Shown here piece after piece: positions 1 to 11,708 of a DNA stretch of 64,000 nt. Both the position numbers and the translations under genes were made by a program. Numbering within the stretch: the first letter of the stretch is position 1; each line of letters opens with the position of its first letter. Location: NCBI GenBank assembly GCA_000507305.1, contig DF240462.1, positions 9,773 to 73,772 of the forward strand, given 5' to 3'. This stretch comes from Breviolum minutum Mf 1.05b.01. Lineage: Eukaryota; Sar; Dinophyceae; Suessiales; Symbiodiniaceae. Under the pieces are notes generated by a model. It was not told the DNA's origin and ran no database searches. It saw only the letters and a program-made list of their open reading frames with translations.

Positions 1-31
<31 letters not shown>

Positions 32-127
32 CCACAACAACAACAACAACAACAACAACCAACAGCAAACAACAAACAACAAACAACAAACAACAACCAA
101 CAACAGCAGCAGCAGCAGCAGCAGCAG
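1..127. repeat. (AAC)n grading into (CAAA/CAAC)n and (CAG)n microsatellite
   Basis: Near-perfect AAC triplets run from 1 to about 60, followed by AACAAAC-type heptamers to about 102 and a short CAG run to 127. No open frame with protein-like composition crosses it. The window edge cuts it, so its full length is unknown. Confidence 0.9.
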
Positions 128-228
128 GAGTAGCATTAGCAACAGGAACAAGAGCTGGGGCACGGCAGCAGGCCACGGGAACACCGGAAAGCAGATTGGA
201 TGGTTCAAAAGAAAGGGGTCCATGGATC

Positions 229-452
229 AGGTTCGGGGGTTCAAAAAAGGGTTCCAGGGAGGGCGGGGGTTAAAAAAAGAGGTTCCAGGGACAGCAGGGG
301 TTAAAAAAAGAGGTTCCAGGAACAGCGGAGGTTAAAAAAAGAGGGCGTGGGGGTTAAAAAGAAAGGACCGGAGGTTAAAAAAAAGGGTCTGGGGGTTAAA
401 AAAATAGGCGTAGGTTAAAAAAAGGGGTTTGGGGGTTAAAAAAAAGGGTTAC
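229..452. repeat. Degenerate tandem repeat, GGGGGTTAAAAAAAG core
   Basis: About ten copies of a unit with the core GGGGTTAAAAAAAGAGG repeat at irregular 20-32 bp spacing. The first copies carry an extra GTTCCAGGGACAGC segment that later copies lose. All copies share one orientation, so one strand is purine-rich throughout. It lies immediately upstream of the first recognisable exon at 461. Confidence 0.8.
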
Positions 453-460
453 CCGTTCTG

Positions 461-1287
461 GGTGGCACGTGGGTGATTGAGCAACCAGGAAGATCATGCC
501 TACAATTCTTTCCACCCTTTAGAGATCTCATTGCTAAGATGATGGAAAAATCAAATGGTGATGCAGCCATACCCTCAGTTTTTCTGACGTATACTGATTT
601 CAACAATGGTGTGTATAACAGAAACTATGTCTTGCAGACTTGAATTGATTTCATCACTTCATTACCCCTTTGAAAACCATCTTTTTTAATTTCCTACTTG
701 AGGTTGCTCGGGTGACCTGGCACATGCACCACTATGGGAGCCGAACGCCAAAGCCCCACTATGGCTATAGTAATTCCCATGCCATTGCCAGATTGCACAA
801 GGGGAAGTTGAAGGGTTGGAAGAAAAGGAAACAAGAGGAAGGTCATGTGGCAACATGCGAAGTTTATCGCAACAAACATGGAAAGACTTGCTGGAAAGGG
901 ACAAAGAGATTGCGGGAAACAGAGACCCTCAACTGCAATTCATTTCTTATATAAATGGCCTTTCTTATCTGTATGCAGGTAAAGAGTTGATTCCTTCTTA
1001 ACAACATCGTCCATTTTCACATTTGCAATCAACTAAGGGAATACCCGGAGCTCTTTGGGATGGCTTTGGTAGATCTATACACTGATCTCACTGACACCCC
1101 ACGTGGCCAACCGCCAATTCCGTGTCCAGCCCTCCCAGCTTTTGAGTCCTTCCAAAAGATGTCGAAGACTCATGATGGCCTGCAATTTGCTGATCTGGGA
1201 TCGGTGTATGATTACTTGAGGGGTAACAAACACCTCCGCATTCCAGCCAGTTGGAAACCTTTCTTTCCACGCACTTTTGAAACCTGA
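461..1287 (+). CDS. C-terminal part of a C5-methyltransferase-like dinoflagellate protein (EQP/YSN family)
   Basis: This is the 3' end of a gene that starts before the window. The exon from 461 encodes WVIEQPGRSCLQFF, the exon from 703 encodes VARVTWHMHHYGSRTPKP followed by a YSNS motif and a Lys-rich stretch ending LRETE, and the last exon (1038-1287) encodes EYPELFGMALVDLY and ends LRIPASWKPFF before TGA. The same blocks occur in the gene at 46895-48817, which supports the call. I know the family only from dinoflagellate gene sets. In the longer copy FAGC, CSSW and EQP motifs occur in the order of motifs I, IV and VI of C5 DNA methyltransferases, but activity is inference. The 702-930 exon seems to use a GA donor. 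Its 3' neighbour is the coiled-coil gene at 1914. Confidence 0.6.
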
Positions 1288-1485
1288 TGATACTGGGGTA
1301 GCCACAGCATTGTGGGTCAAAGCTTTTTCAATTTGATGCTGGCTCTTTTATCTTTGTGGCTACTAGGACCCTGGATTTGGTTGATATGTTGAGACCCCAA
1401 ATGGTTTCTAATGGACTCAGGATGGTTTTTTACTGTTTTTTACTGTTTTTAATTATTTTTTGAAAACAATTCATAGGTTTTATGC

Positions 1486-1652
1486 ACGAAAACCCGGTTT
1501 TACCCGTAAAAAACCCGTACTTTAGACAAAAAAACCCGTACTTTATCCGGACAAAACCCGTATTTTGGTAACTTTGGCGAAAACCCGGTTTTTGAAAACC
1601 CGTAATTAACCCGTACTAAACCCGTATTTACCCGTACAAAACCCGTAAATAA
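1486..1652. repeat. Degenerate AAAACCCGTA repeat tract
   Basis: About a dozen irregular copies of AACCCGTA or AACCCGG, separated by T- or A-rich spacers, lie in the gap between the first two genes. The spacing is not constant, so this is a low-complexity cluster rather than a clean satellite. A related AAAACCCGC cluster lies at 48925-49062, in the equivalent gap of cassette 2. Confidence 0.7.
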
Positions 1653-1913
1653 AATATGGGTTTTTTGGGGTCCAGTACATCAGGCTGCGTGGCGGATTTT
1701 ATCGGTCCGATCATGCTTTTGCAATCTTGATATCAGAAATTAAGAGCGAAAATGGCCTGCCATTGAATTTCAGAATTTTCAGATGTCAACTTGAATCCCT
1801 TTGGAAAAACACTTTGAATTTCACTTGGACCCAAGATGTTTTAATCACAAGATGTCCTGCAGCCTTTTTGGATACATCAGTGTTTGGAATATATATTCAA
1901 TTGGATATATACC

Positions 1914-4900
1914 ATGGGGTCCCGTACTGATGGATCAACTCGCCATTGGAGTTGTTCAACTCTAGCCGATGGGGTGGACGTCTTGATGGAACAATCCAGA
2001 ATTGCCGAAGAGCAAGAGGAAGAACTAAACAAATTGGTTGAGGACCCCTTTCTGATTTTTTTTCACGAATAAGATGTCAACTGTTGTTTGCACTCTAATT
2101 GCTGTTGTGGTATATGCTGGCTTATATATGTTTTCTGTTCTCATCCTGCAGGAACTGAAAGCAAAATTGGGCGAACCTGCTGATGCTGTAACTGTAGCTT
2201 ATCTTCTTTGGGTTCCAGTTGTATATACACAACATTTGTTTTGCATGTGGGCAAACAGCTAAGGAGGGAAAACCCAAAGCACCAATCACTCGCCCAGGCT
2301 CCAGCTGGTGCACCTCCTGTCGAAGCTGAAGCTGCGACTCCGGTGACTGACCTCGAAACTTTGCCGGTGTCTTGAAAGCGATCGTTGGGATACATGGGAT
2401 TTTTTACAAAGTCAATGATGTTGCCAAAGAAATGTATATAATGCAAATGTTTTTCCGTATATATATGCGAAGATTTTTTTATCGAACTATCGTTCTCCAT
2501 GCATGGTCTCCCCTGTGTAGCTACACACCTTAGGCAACAGAAACACAAGTTCAAGAAGCTCTTGAAGTTCATAAATCTGAAGCTCCGCAGGTCTGAATAA
2601 ATAAGATGTTGAGCTGGGCCATCTTTTCTTTGGTGATTTGTTTGGTGAAGCAATGAATTCTTTTTATAGAAACTTTCACAATTTATGTTGAAGCTTCAAA
2701 GTGACAAGATCAACTATATAGATGTTAATTTGGATTATGTATATATCTGTTTCCCTTTCTTTGGGTCCAGCCCTTCCAGGAGGAAGCTCAACAAGGACGA
2801 CCAGTTGCAACTCCAGCGAGGGCAGCTGATGAAAAGGAACTTGTTGAAACCCCTGCCCATGAAAACTCTGTAGTTGAACAGAAGGATCAAAACACAAATG
2901 CTGTTGAGACTACGGAAGAAACCGCAGTTGAACCAACCCAAGTTGTTCCGTCCCCTTCCGCTGCTGGCCCTTCTGACGAAGAGCCAGAGACCGAGAAGAC
3001 CGACGTTTCCAAAGCCAAGGCCACTCGAAAGGCCTGCGATCATGGTGGGCCAGGTGTAGAAAGTGGTGTGTATATACTATATAAGCTTTTTCAAGATATA
3101 TAGTACTATAGATCTCATGTCCCCTTCAAATGTCTGTGCAAAGAAGGGTAAAGGATATAGTAAATTCATGTAAGATCTGATGATTATATACATGTATACC
3201 CGGGATAAGACTTTGCCTTCAAATTGTCATCTTTCAAGTTAGCATCCTACAACGGGCAGGAACGGTTGAAGAAGGCTGCCAAGGCGCAACTGCGTCGCAT
3301 GATGCAGGAACACAAAAAGAAAGGATCTGGAAGCTCCAGAGTGGGTCAAGAAAGAATGGCGCACTCGCAGCCAGTCTGAGATGGCACAACTCTTTATGGA
3401 TTGCAATTGGAGCAAGGCTATACTTCAGGGTTTTATCACTGTTGTACACTGGTTTTGTTCAAACAGTCAGCATTTATATAAATGATTCAAATGCACATTG
3501 ATTCAAAAAAACTAAACCCCATTCAGGCGGAATTCGAGGTCCAACTTGACATCGTGATCCGGAAGAAGTCTAGCAAGAAATTGACAGTGGTTGAAGAATG
3601 GGTTTCCGAAAAGGAGATGCGTGATGAGCTGAAATGGAGCCCGTCCTTTCGCTATAAAAAAGTTTATAGAAAATCACTGAGGTTTTTTCATGTTCTTCAA
3701 GTCTTCATTCATCCCTTTCCTTTTGCCACCAAAAGAATTCCTATACCTAAGGTCGCGGATCCAAGGAGCAAAGAAGTCGTGTGAAGCCAAACGTGCGACA
3801 CACATGCGGTCACAACCTTATATATGTTAAACCATTTTTTGGTTTTGCATTCAGGGATGATGGATGGAGGTTTCAATTTGTATAATAACATATTTCTGAA
3901 TGTCTTTTCATGATTTTCTCTAAAGGTCTAATTGCTACGACGGAGTGGACGAGTTCTATGTAATTGTGAAAGAATCTGGTGCTCGTGAAGAACAGGAAGA
4001 ACAAGAAGAAACCAAACGCTCACAAAAACAATTGAAGGCCCACATCAAATCCTTTTCAATATATGTGTTTCTTTTCATCATATCAGGGAACAAAAATGAT
4101 TACCATTCAATTTCTTCAAACCAACATTGATGAGCTACTTTCCCATTGAATCCCCACAGGCCGAAGAGGCGCCTGAGATCGCAAAGGATGCTTTCCAAGG
4201 CCTGAATCAAATGGACGCTAGGCGTGAGGCTGAGAAGAAGCATGTTCCCATTCAAGAAGTGCAGAAAGCTACTTCACAGTGCCAAGAGGCCTATTGCTTT
4301 ACTGAACCAGTGAAATCATATATTGTTTTTTTATTTGAACCATGCATAATTCATTAGACAATGGATCCCTGTCCAGACGAAAGTTGCTCTCCGCAAATTC
4401 CTCGACAACCTTCTGTCCAAGAGCGGAAAGATTCGTTCTCTTATTCGTGACATCAAGGAGAATTACAAGAACAGCCCAACCATGCAATCGCAAAGCTCTT
4501 ACTAACACACTGGGAATTTTGAATATGTTTCCAATGAATTTCAAAAGTGATTTGCTGTATATCAAGTTTGGTTACCAGTATATACCTGTCCTTTGCCTGC
4601 ACATCTATCCTTCTTTAGGCACGTGGAACTTTTGCTGAACAGCATCAAGAAAATGGATGTCCAGTATGATGAATGCAACACGGCGATGGCCCAGGGAGAG
4701 GTCAATGGTTTTGATATGAAGTTGCCCAGCTGAAAAAAATATGTTAAACGTATATACTGCTATATAGTTCAGTTCTTTTTGGTTGGCCCAGCTACTGAAT
4801 TCTTTCAGCCATGTATGCGGCATTGATTTTTACAACTGAGAAATATCACTGCTATGGAGTTTCTTGATGTTTTCCCATATCGATCTGGTATTTTTGTTGA

Positions 4901-5466
4901 TCCCAGATTCGTATCTGATGCCACTGCGAAGATGAAGACGGCCACCTATGTGTACTGACCTAAGACCCCATTGTTTCTTAATCGTCCTGAAAATTGGTAA
5001 AAGTTTGAACAAATTCCAGTGCAACTCTTTTACAAATATACAATCTATATATATACCCAAATATTATCCATCCTTTCTTTCGGCAGGTGCAGTGCTGCAT
5101 GCGCCTTGGAAATGAAGACGAAGAAGCTTGGCCTCAGAAAACGGTTGGGATGATTCCATTTGAGAACTTAAGGTGAATTTATATAATTATTTTTTTGCCA
5201 TCGGAATGGGGTATATAGATATTTTTATCCGAAGTAATCAAACCCCTTTGTGTATGCAATATGTTTGCCCCAGGAATGCCAAGAAATACGAGAAGAAAGA
5301 TCAGCCTACCGGTGATGTGCCTGAAAAACCTGCCCCTGAAAGCAGTGAGCCGAAGGCAAAACAAAAGGCAAAGGCGAAGGCAAAAGCGAAAGCTGAGCCT
5401 GAAAAACCTGATGATAAAGATGAAAAGCAGGAGCCTCCACCCAAGAAACGTCGACGTAGCAAGTGA
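1914..5466 (+). CDS. Dinoflagellate coiled-coil protein with basic Lys/Ala tail (copy 1), 14 exons
   Basis: Fourteen exons can be joined: 1914-2036, 2152-2187, 2259-2366, 2534-2590, 2771-3067, 3239-3416, 3527-3642, 3752-3808, 3926-4037, 4160-4309, 4377-4489, 4619-4700, 5087-5172 and 5274-5466. The chosen ATG opens the first frame that splices onward. The N-terminal part is acidic and Glu/Ala/Pro-rich. The middle holds LEAPEWVKKEW, EEWVSEKEMRDELKWS and YDGVDEFYVIVKESG, a block pattern I recognise only from dinoflagellate proteins. Helical segments follow, and the tail repeats KAKAKAKA and ends PPPKKRRRSK, a likely nuclear localisation signal. Several introns use GC donors (3417, 4038, 4490). 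Exon 3239-3416 is 178 nt between phase-0 borders and changes frame near 3311-3330, so this copy may be broken or misassembled there. Function is unknown; copy 2 is at 49191-52200. Confidence 0.65.
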
Positions 5467-6650
5467 TCAACTCTATATGTTTTTGAAAGTGTGATTTGTG
5501 GGAAGCCGGTGCATGTTAGCACAGGATAGACCCTACAATGAATGATACATCCGTATCAAAGTGGAAACAGTATCTGCTCTGAGATAGTGGTGTCCTAGCG
5601 TGTTGCGGCAATTGAACTTCCAAGCCCTTTTCTTTTTCCAAGCCTTTATGAACGCATTAATTTAAAGATGCATGTTTATACATTTGTTTGCAACTCTTAC
5701 TCTCATCAAAAGACAATGTTGTTTGAAAACATGAGAAGCTTGGACACGTGCCGCTTTTGACACGCAAGCCCACTGTTATATGTCGAAATATAGCTGTTGG
5801 GGAGGCAGCCGCTCATGACCCGAGAAAAAAAAACCTGCTCAACTTGAGAAGCAATGTGTTGAAGTCAAACCTTTCGATATATAGCAGAGAAAATACAGAC
5901 CCTGGCAACTCCAGTTTATATACAAAACTCTTCAAACAATTTGTATGGTATATAGAAAGAGATTCCCTGCACCACCTTTCCATTTGTTACAGTGCCAGGT
6001 GCTGGACAAGCTCTGCAAACTGTAGGGATATAGTCTTGGGTCTATATAGCGCCCTTCTTTTTGTTGAGTGTCCGTTGTGGAACTGAACTGCTGACTCATT
6101 GGCTTTCAGATTTTATTTGGGGAACCCTCATCAAAGTCAAACATAGGAAGCGTTGCAAATGTGACTTCCAAAAACCATCCTTAGGGAATCAAATGCCGGG
6201 AAGCTACCTTTCAGGATTATATAAATTCCTAAGGTTTATATCATGTCCCCGAAGTGTTTCTTTGGAAAGATTTGGGTGACGAATTCATGGAAAACCAAAT
6301 GGTTATCACTCGCTATAATAACTCGCTATAACATAGAACTTGGATTTTATCCGCCAATGCCGTGCAGCAATGGCCATGTGGATGAAAGCCCCGAAGATGA
6401 ACTTATGGATTTGTTGTCCTGCCGTCGTACTGAAACTTGGCTGTTTTGAAGGCATTTTGTTTTCCCAACATTTGAACTAACAAAGGTGCCACTTTGTACT
6501 GTACATTGATTTCAGGTTCATATATACGTCCCTTTTTCATATCAGGTTTATCCACTATAAAAATAAAAACCACCAAATATCAATGACTATATATATCATC
6601 ATTTTGGGAATGTGTGTTTTTCCTGTTGGACTTTTATTTTCTCCTATAAG
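5467..6650 (+). other. Inter-genic stretch with weak exon candidates
   Basis: No complete gene is visible. A short exon-like piece at about 5998-6020 (VLDKLCKL, flanked by CAG and GT) and an open stretch around 6335-6480 (either YPPMPCSNGHVDESPED or the frame IRQCRAAMAMWMKAP) could be 5' exons of the gene at 6651. I cannot join them in phase, so I leave them unassigned. Confidence 0.3.
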
Positions 6651-7379
6651 GAAGTTGATGGCCCTTATGCATGGAGAGGGGTCCTGAAGTTCCAACGTGA
6701 TTATTGTGGTCATAGCGGTGATGGTTTGGTGGACGGGGATGATAGCCAAAAAACTATAGATACTCCAATGGATGATGGGCCCCCAGATTTCCAAACGAGC
6801 CTGCAACACCTGATAGCCCAAGCAAGTGCCATCAGTTCTATACATTTTGCACTTCCGAAGTCCAATGCTGTTGCTGGAGCTGTGCTTGCACATGCGATCA
6901 AGATTGTAGAAAAACAATTTTCTCAACATGATCCCATGATATTTAAGCTGGGATTTACACACAACCCCCATTGGCGGTGGTGCAATCGGATTTATGGGTA
7001 TGGTTATGATGTTGAGAAATGGTCTACCATGATGGTACTTTATGCGGCTCCTGAACCATTCAGCCCTGCAATGCTTGAAGCTGCACTGATTGAAAAATAT
7101 CAAGGTACTTTAGCTGCATTTGGCCATTAAGATTTTCTTCTGGTTTAATTGTTGGAAGTTTACACCCCAAAAAAAATGCATCCAGCCCAAAAATATGTGT
7201 CACACATAATAGTGCGGTTTTGTTTGGCCATTTTTGTTTGATACCCCATGCATGTGCAAATTCAAGGTAGAAAAGGTTGCCGGAACGTGCGAAAGGGCGG
7301 CGACACAGTGACCACCAATCAGAGTGGAGTGTTTATGTGCTACATGGTGTACAGATCCTCTAAATTTAAGCCGACTTAG
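6651..7379 (+). CDS. GIY-YIG-like domain protein of dinoflagellates (3' exons)
   Basis: Two exons join cleanly: 6651-7104 and 7267-7379, with intron 7105-7266 splitting the codon after YQ. The 5' end is upstream and unresolved. The protein has a Gly/Asp-rich N-terminal part, then FKLGFTHNPHWRW, IYGYGYDVEKW, MVLYAAPEPFSPAMLEAALI and, across the intron, GRKGCRNVRKGGD, ending shortly after MCYMVYRS. The spacing suggests a GIY-YIG nuclease fold: KLG for the YIG strand, Arg in HWRW, Glu in MLEAALI and Asn in CRNVRKGGD. The first GIY strand is not obvious, so nuclease activity is inference. Both intron ends carry CAAGGTA. No counterpart is seen in cassette 2. Confidence 0.6.
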
Positions 7380-7710
7380 CAGTTGTCAAATGGAGTTGGA
7401 AATCCCAATTCCCCGGATAGATTCTTCAAAGGAAGAATCGCAAGTCATGTTGGGACACAAACATGATGGGAAAAATGCGATTGATGCGCAATGTTTGGTG
7501 AATTTTTAACTGTTTCTTTGGGATATATATAGACAAGTGTATATGTGTATGTTGGGGGGTGCGTGCAAAAAAACTAAAAACAAACTCAGGTTTGTGAGAG
7601 AGCGTGCAAGTTGACTTTCACACATTCAGGGATATCACTCGTCCGGGTTAATCACCCTTTTTTCTTTTGAACCCCTGTGCATTCTGCCATGCCGAGGCCA
7701 TGACCTGCAG

Positions 7711-9389
7711 AGCGGCCATCAGAGGTGCGAGTGCAGTGGTGAATGACATAGGTGAAAAGGCAGCCGCAAAAAGCAAAGGGCTCCTGGAGTTGTCCATTCT
7801 TTGGCGAACCAATATCAATTGGCACTTCCCATCCCTTTGACAACCATTAACAAAACCCAGGGTGTTCGTTAGACAGGGACTTTTACGGTGCTGTCACTTT
7901 GTGATTGGTGCAGATTCCACGTGGACTTTAACACCTGGCACATCTTGGCCGGCCTCTCAAGGCCTGATGAAAAACGTGAACAAGCGATATTTTCAGAATT
8001 TTGGAGAAGGTACCGGCTGCTGAAGCCCACCCACCAAATGTGGAAACTTGTTGATGAACATTCAATTGACTTGGGACGCACGGCGCCCCTCATCTTACAT
8101 GGGGACGAAGGACGTGGGCGCAAACGTGCAGCATTTCTTGTCCTTGCTTACCACAGCTACTTGGGGTAAGGCCCTGACCTTGCAAATCTTTCCAGGAAAC
8201 ATCGCCCCTACAAAACGATGAGGTTGAATTACAGTGGCAACAGCCACACGCACCGCATGCTGTCAGCGGTGTTACCGAAAATGGTTCGCGATTCGATTGC
8301 ATTTCAAGACATCATCAAATTTGCGACAGATGACTCCTTAAAGATTTTGAAGGATGGGGTACGTGGTCCTGGTGGCAACATCTATCGCATGGCTGTTGTT
8401 CAGGTAGTGGGCGACTGGATGTTCTTACAGAAGGCTGCAAATTTGGAAAGAAGTTACGCAAATGTCGAGAAAAGGCCGAGGATGAAAATAGCCGACCTCG
8501 TGGGATTTGCCACTGTTGCAAAGCGGGGCAGTTGGAAGTCCCCTTCGAAGACACGCGGCCGACTGCAGCTTGGAGGAGGACATTGTTTGCCGAAGATGAT
8601 CAGCCTTTTTCTTCACGGCCAACCTTGTTGGATCTACCTCATGAGCCTCACAAGGCACCAGATTTTTTCACATATGATTTATGGCACGCCTTTCATCTTG
8701 GGCTTGGGAAAACATTCACAGCATCCGTTCTTGCTATGATGAGTGAACAAATTGGGGCTTCAAACATTGAGGCACGGTTCTCGCAGCTTTCTGCTGCTTT
8801 TCTGGACTTTTGCGATGAATTTCATGAATCTTCATATATCACTTCAATCTCCAAGGACACGTTGGGGTGGCCGGATACAAAAACTTTTCCAAATGGTCAA
8901 TGGAACAAAGGACATGTTACAACATTGTTGTGCAAATTCATTGCGCATTGGTTTCACGTGAATGGAACCGCAGGCGACCCACTTTTCCCTATGGCTGCAG
9001 AAGCTGTCATCGCCATCAACAGTTTCATGCATGGTCTCTACACTTCTGATGTTTGGATTGATGCGGCAGACGCAAAACGTCTTTCACGGCTCGGACGTTC
9101 TTTCCTGATCTTATATATGCAGTTGGCGAGGAGGGCGTATGATGCAAATCGAAATTTGTTCATTTTCATGCCGAAGCTCCACGCTTTTGACCATTGCGTG
9201 CACAAAATGGAAATGGAATCATCGCAACATTGTTACACACTCAATCCTTTAAATCATGCTGTGCAGATTGACGAAGACTTTGTTGGCCGTATTTCTAGAA
9301 CATCTCGACGAACCGGGGTTGGACAGGTCATAACACGTGTGTTGCAAAGAGCTTTAAAAGATGGCATTATGTGCAAGAAGGGTACATAA
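7711..9389 (+). CDS. 'HGDEGRG' family protein (copy 1), apparently frameshifted
   Basis: The exons are a tentative 7711 to about 7840, then 7914-8165 and 8196-9389. The second carries WHILAGLSRPDEK and LILHGDEGRGRKRAAFLVL. The third encodes SHTHRMLSAVLPKMV and GNIYRMAVVQVVGDWMFLQK, then WHAFHLGLGKTFTASVLAMM, a stretch with DTLGWPDTKTFPNGQWNKG, LFIFMPKLHAFDHCV and DEDFVGRISRTSRRTGVGQV before TAA. The gene at 53-55.5 kb matches block for block. The reading frame switches between about 8455 and 8531: the part up to SYANVEKRP is in one frame and the part from RGICHCCKAGQ is in another, with no room for an intron. One missing base would explain it. The family is one I associate only with dinoflagellates, and its function is unknown. 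Confidence 0.6.
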
Positions 9390-10717
9390 GAGGTTGAATT
9401 GGAAAAATGTTGTGGGATCCAGGGGTGTGTGGGAGGAGTTGTGTGTTTTATTGTATTTGCTGTATCACCAAACATCATGAAACATGGAAATAACAAGATC
9501 TACAAGTTTCATCAATTCATGAAAATCATGGAATTTACGAAATCCCGGTTTTGTTTTTTAAACCTCGGTTTTTGGAATGAAACCTGTTTTTTCATAGGTT
9601 CTAGGATCTTCTGGTACATATGATTACATCATATTACTGCATATAGCTACCTTTTTGGAATCGGTTCTGGGAACAACACTGCACTGTGCGGATGGAATGC
9701 ACGTCGATCGAATTCCGAGTGGCCAGAGGCGTGCAAGCAAAGCGTGTTCTGTGTCAGGTGTTGATCCAACAGTGATTTTCGAGGTGTTGAGGTGTTGATA
9801 TCTTTTGGGACAAGTTCAAATCGGGTATGCAGTGTACTGCAAATTTACTACATAATTTTTTAGCAAATCATATCATGAATGCCAATCCAATCGAATCCCT
9901 CCATTGAACAAGATGTTGTGAAAATTCCTGTTTTGAACGGGTACTGTCAGCAGTTTTTTTGCAACAATCGATCCGGGACGCGTTATACAGACAGGCTTAC
10001 TAAATAGGGCATTTTATTGAATTCTCCACGAACTATTCCACAACAAAAGCATTCAGAATTGGAAAGATCCTGAACAAATTATGATTGGGGCCAAGTTAAA
10101 ATGAAAAAGTAATCCTTGTGGGCTTCGAACATGTTCTGGGATTTTTCAGCATTGGAAGCACCTCCGAAAATTCCCCGCCTGTCAAACCCTCGGCCGTTTT
10201 TTTTGTGTCAAACCCGCTACCGTTGGCCCCTAGAGTGACACTGGTGCGGCGAAAGGCTTGGGGTGGAAAGTGGGAAAACAAGCTGAGAATGGGTCATTAA
10301 CGGGTTGAGGTGAAAAATTGCAGATGTTTAGCTTACATAATACACTGATATATACGTACCGTATATGAAGCGTATTTGTAGTGATGTAGTACATGGGTAT
10401 AAATATTTATGTACACTACATTTTTTTGCGAGAAAATGACGAACTCATGTTTGCAGCTTGTTTTTCTCCCGGGTCATGGCCAAACGCTTGCCATCAAAGG
10501 GTTTGTACTTGCTAAACTTCCCACAGCACAGCGAACATACCTGAGCTCACGAGAGAACATAACGAACCTGCGTAATTGGATTGGATACTGATGGTCAGGA
10601 AAAACGTGAACAAGACATATGAAATATGTTGAAATAACGAAATGATATATCTCATGTATTTGTTTTTGGATGCGCTGGGGAATAGCGGGAATACCAGCGC
10701 TCTATTTTCTTTTAAAG
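9390..10717. other. Repeat-poor non-coding stretch
   Basis: There is no convincing gene. A possible exon at about 9688-9790 (VDRIPSGQRRASKACS) and an open stretch at 10118-10300 (PLPLAPRVTLVRRKAWGG) are protein-like but lack joinable splice sites. The rest is AT-rich, with runs such as the CCGGTTTT/CCTCGGTTTT pair near 9545-9580. Confidence 0.3.
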
Positions 10718-10785
10718 CTGGTGCAACAAAAAATACAGCCTACTGTAGTTGCAGTAGATGCTGCAACCGAAGCCCCGGCGAAGTG
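10718..10785 (+). CDS. Candidate exon, unknown protein
   Basis: A 68-bp exon-like unit sits between TTTAAAG and a GTAAT donor. It reads LVQQKIQPTVVAVDAATEA with no stop before the donor. It could be an upstream exon of the CCCH zinc-finger gene that begins about 1.7 kb downstream, but no phase link is proven. Confidence 0.4.
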
Positions 10786-10957
10786 GTAATACATTGATCT
10801 AGCTTTTCGGGCTACTGCCGGCTGGCCGCCATCACTGGGGCGTCAGTCACTTGGATCGTCCTGGTGATTTTCAGGTTGTTTACTCTAAAAACCATCTAAA
10901 AATCATGTTGAATTCATGAAACCCTGAGGTAATTATTTGAGATTGATTGTGAAAACA

Positions 10958-11060
10958 CTCCCTAAAATCAAACAGGTCACTTGAAGCTAGGCCGGGCCCC
11001 AAAAGGAAACGATCGTCTTCCAACCATCCATTTTCAGGTGCTCCTTGTTAGTTTCAAGGA
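10958..11060. repeat. Family-1 inverted-repeat element (MITE-like), copy a
   Basis: The left end CACTCCCTAAAATCAAACAG and the right end CTCCTTGTTAGTTTCAAGGA are imperfect inverted repeats around a core containing CGTCTTCCAACCATCCATTT, which is family 1 in reverse orientation. It is more diverged than the copy at 25509. Confidence 0.55.
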
Positions 11061-11496
11061 TCCGTATATTTTGGGGGGTTCAAAGATTGGCTCAAGACCA
11101 CCTTCACCCCTTTTCCGCTGCGTTGCTGCGGCATTGGTTCTCGCCGCGAACCGTGGGGGAGCTTAGAACTTGTGTGTCGAATTTGGGTCATCATGCACAA
11201 GATTGTTTGAAAGAAACTCCAGTTGAAGTTGGTATATAACAATCTCACTGTGATAGCAATGAAATGTAATGATGATAACATATATAATCATCATACAACA
11301 TAGACTTGGATAGTATTCAATGATGGGCATCGTGAGTATTGAAAAGTTCATGTTTGTAACAGTGCATCTTACAAGATGTAGTTCTCCTCATGGTGAACTT
11401 CAACTTCAGCATCAGCTCCTTGTATTTGCGCCAACGGACCAACAGTATCACCCCGCCTCCATCATTAACGCAATGTTCACCATGATTACCATTACA

Positions 11497-11500
11497 GTCA

Positions 11501-11546
<46 letters not shown>

Positions 11547-11644
11547 CGTCATCATCATCATCATCATCATCCATCATACATCATACATCATCCATCATCC
11601 ATCATCCATCATCCATCACATCACCATCATCATCATCATCATCG

Positions 11645-11708
<64 letters not shown>

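Noticed and set aside
1727-1930. 67-codon + frame as first exon of the coiled-coil gene
   Set aside because: The frame beginning at ATG 1914 is the one that splices onward in phase; this frame is AT-rich intergenic sequence.
2141-2653. 170-codon minus frame
   Set aside because: It covers introns and exons 2-4 of the + coiled-coil gene, whose phases all agree.
6555-7103. 182-codon minus frame
   Set aside because: Shadow of the GIY-YIG-like exon on +, which carries clear family motifs.
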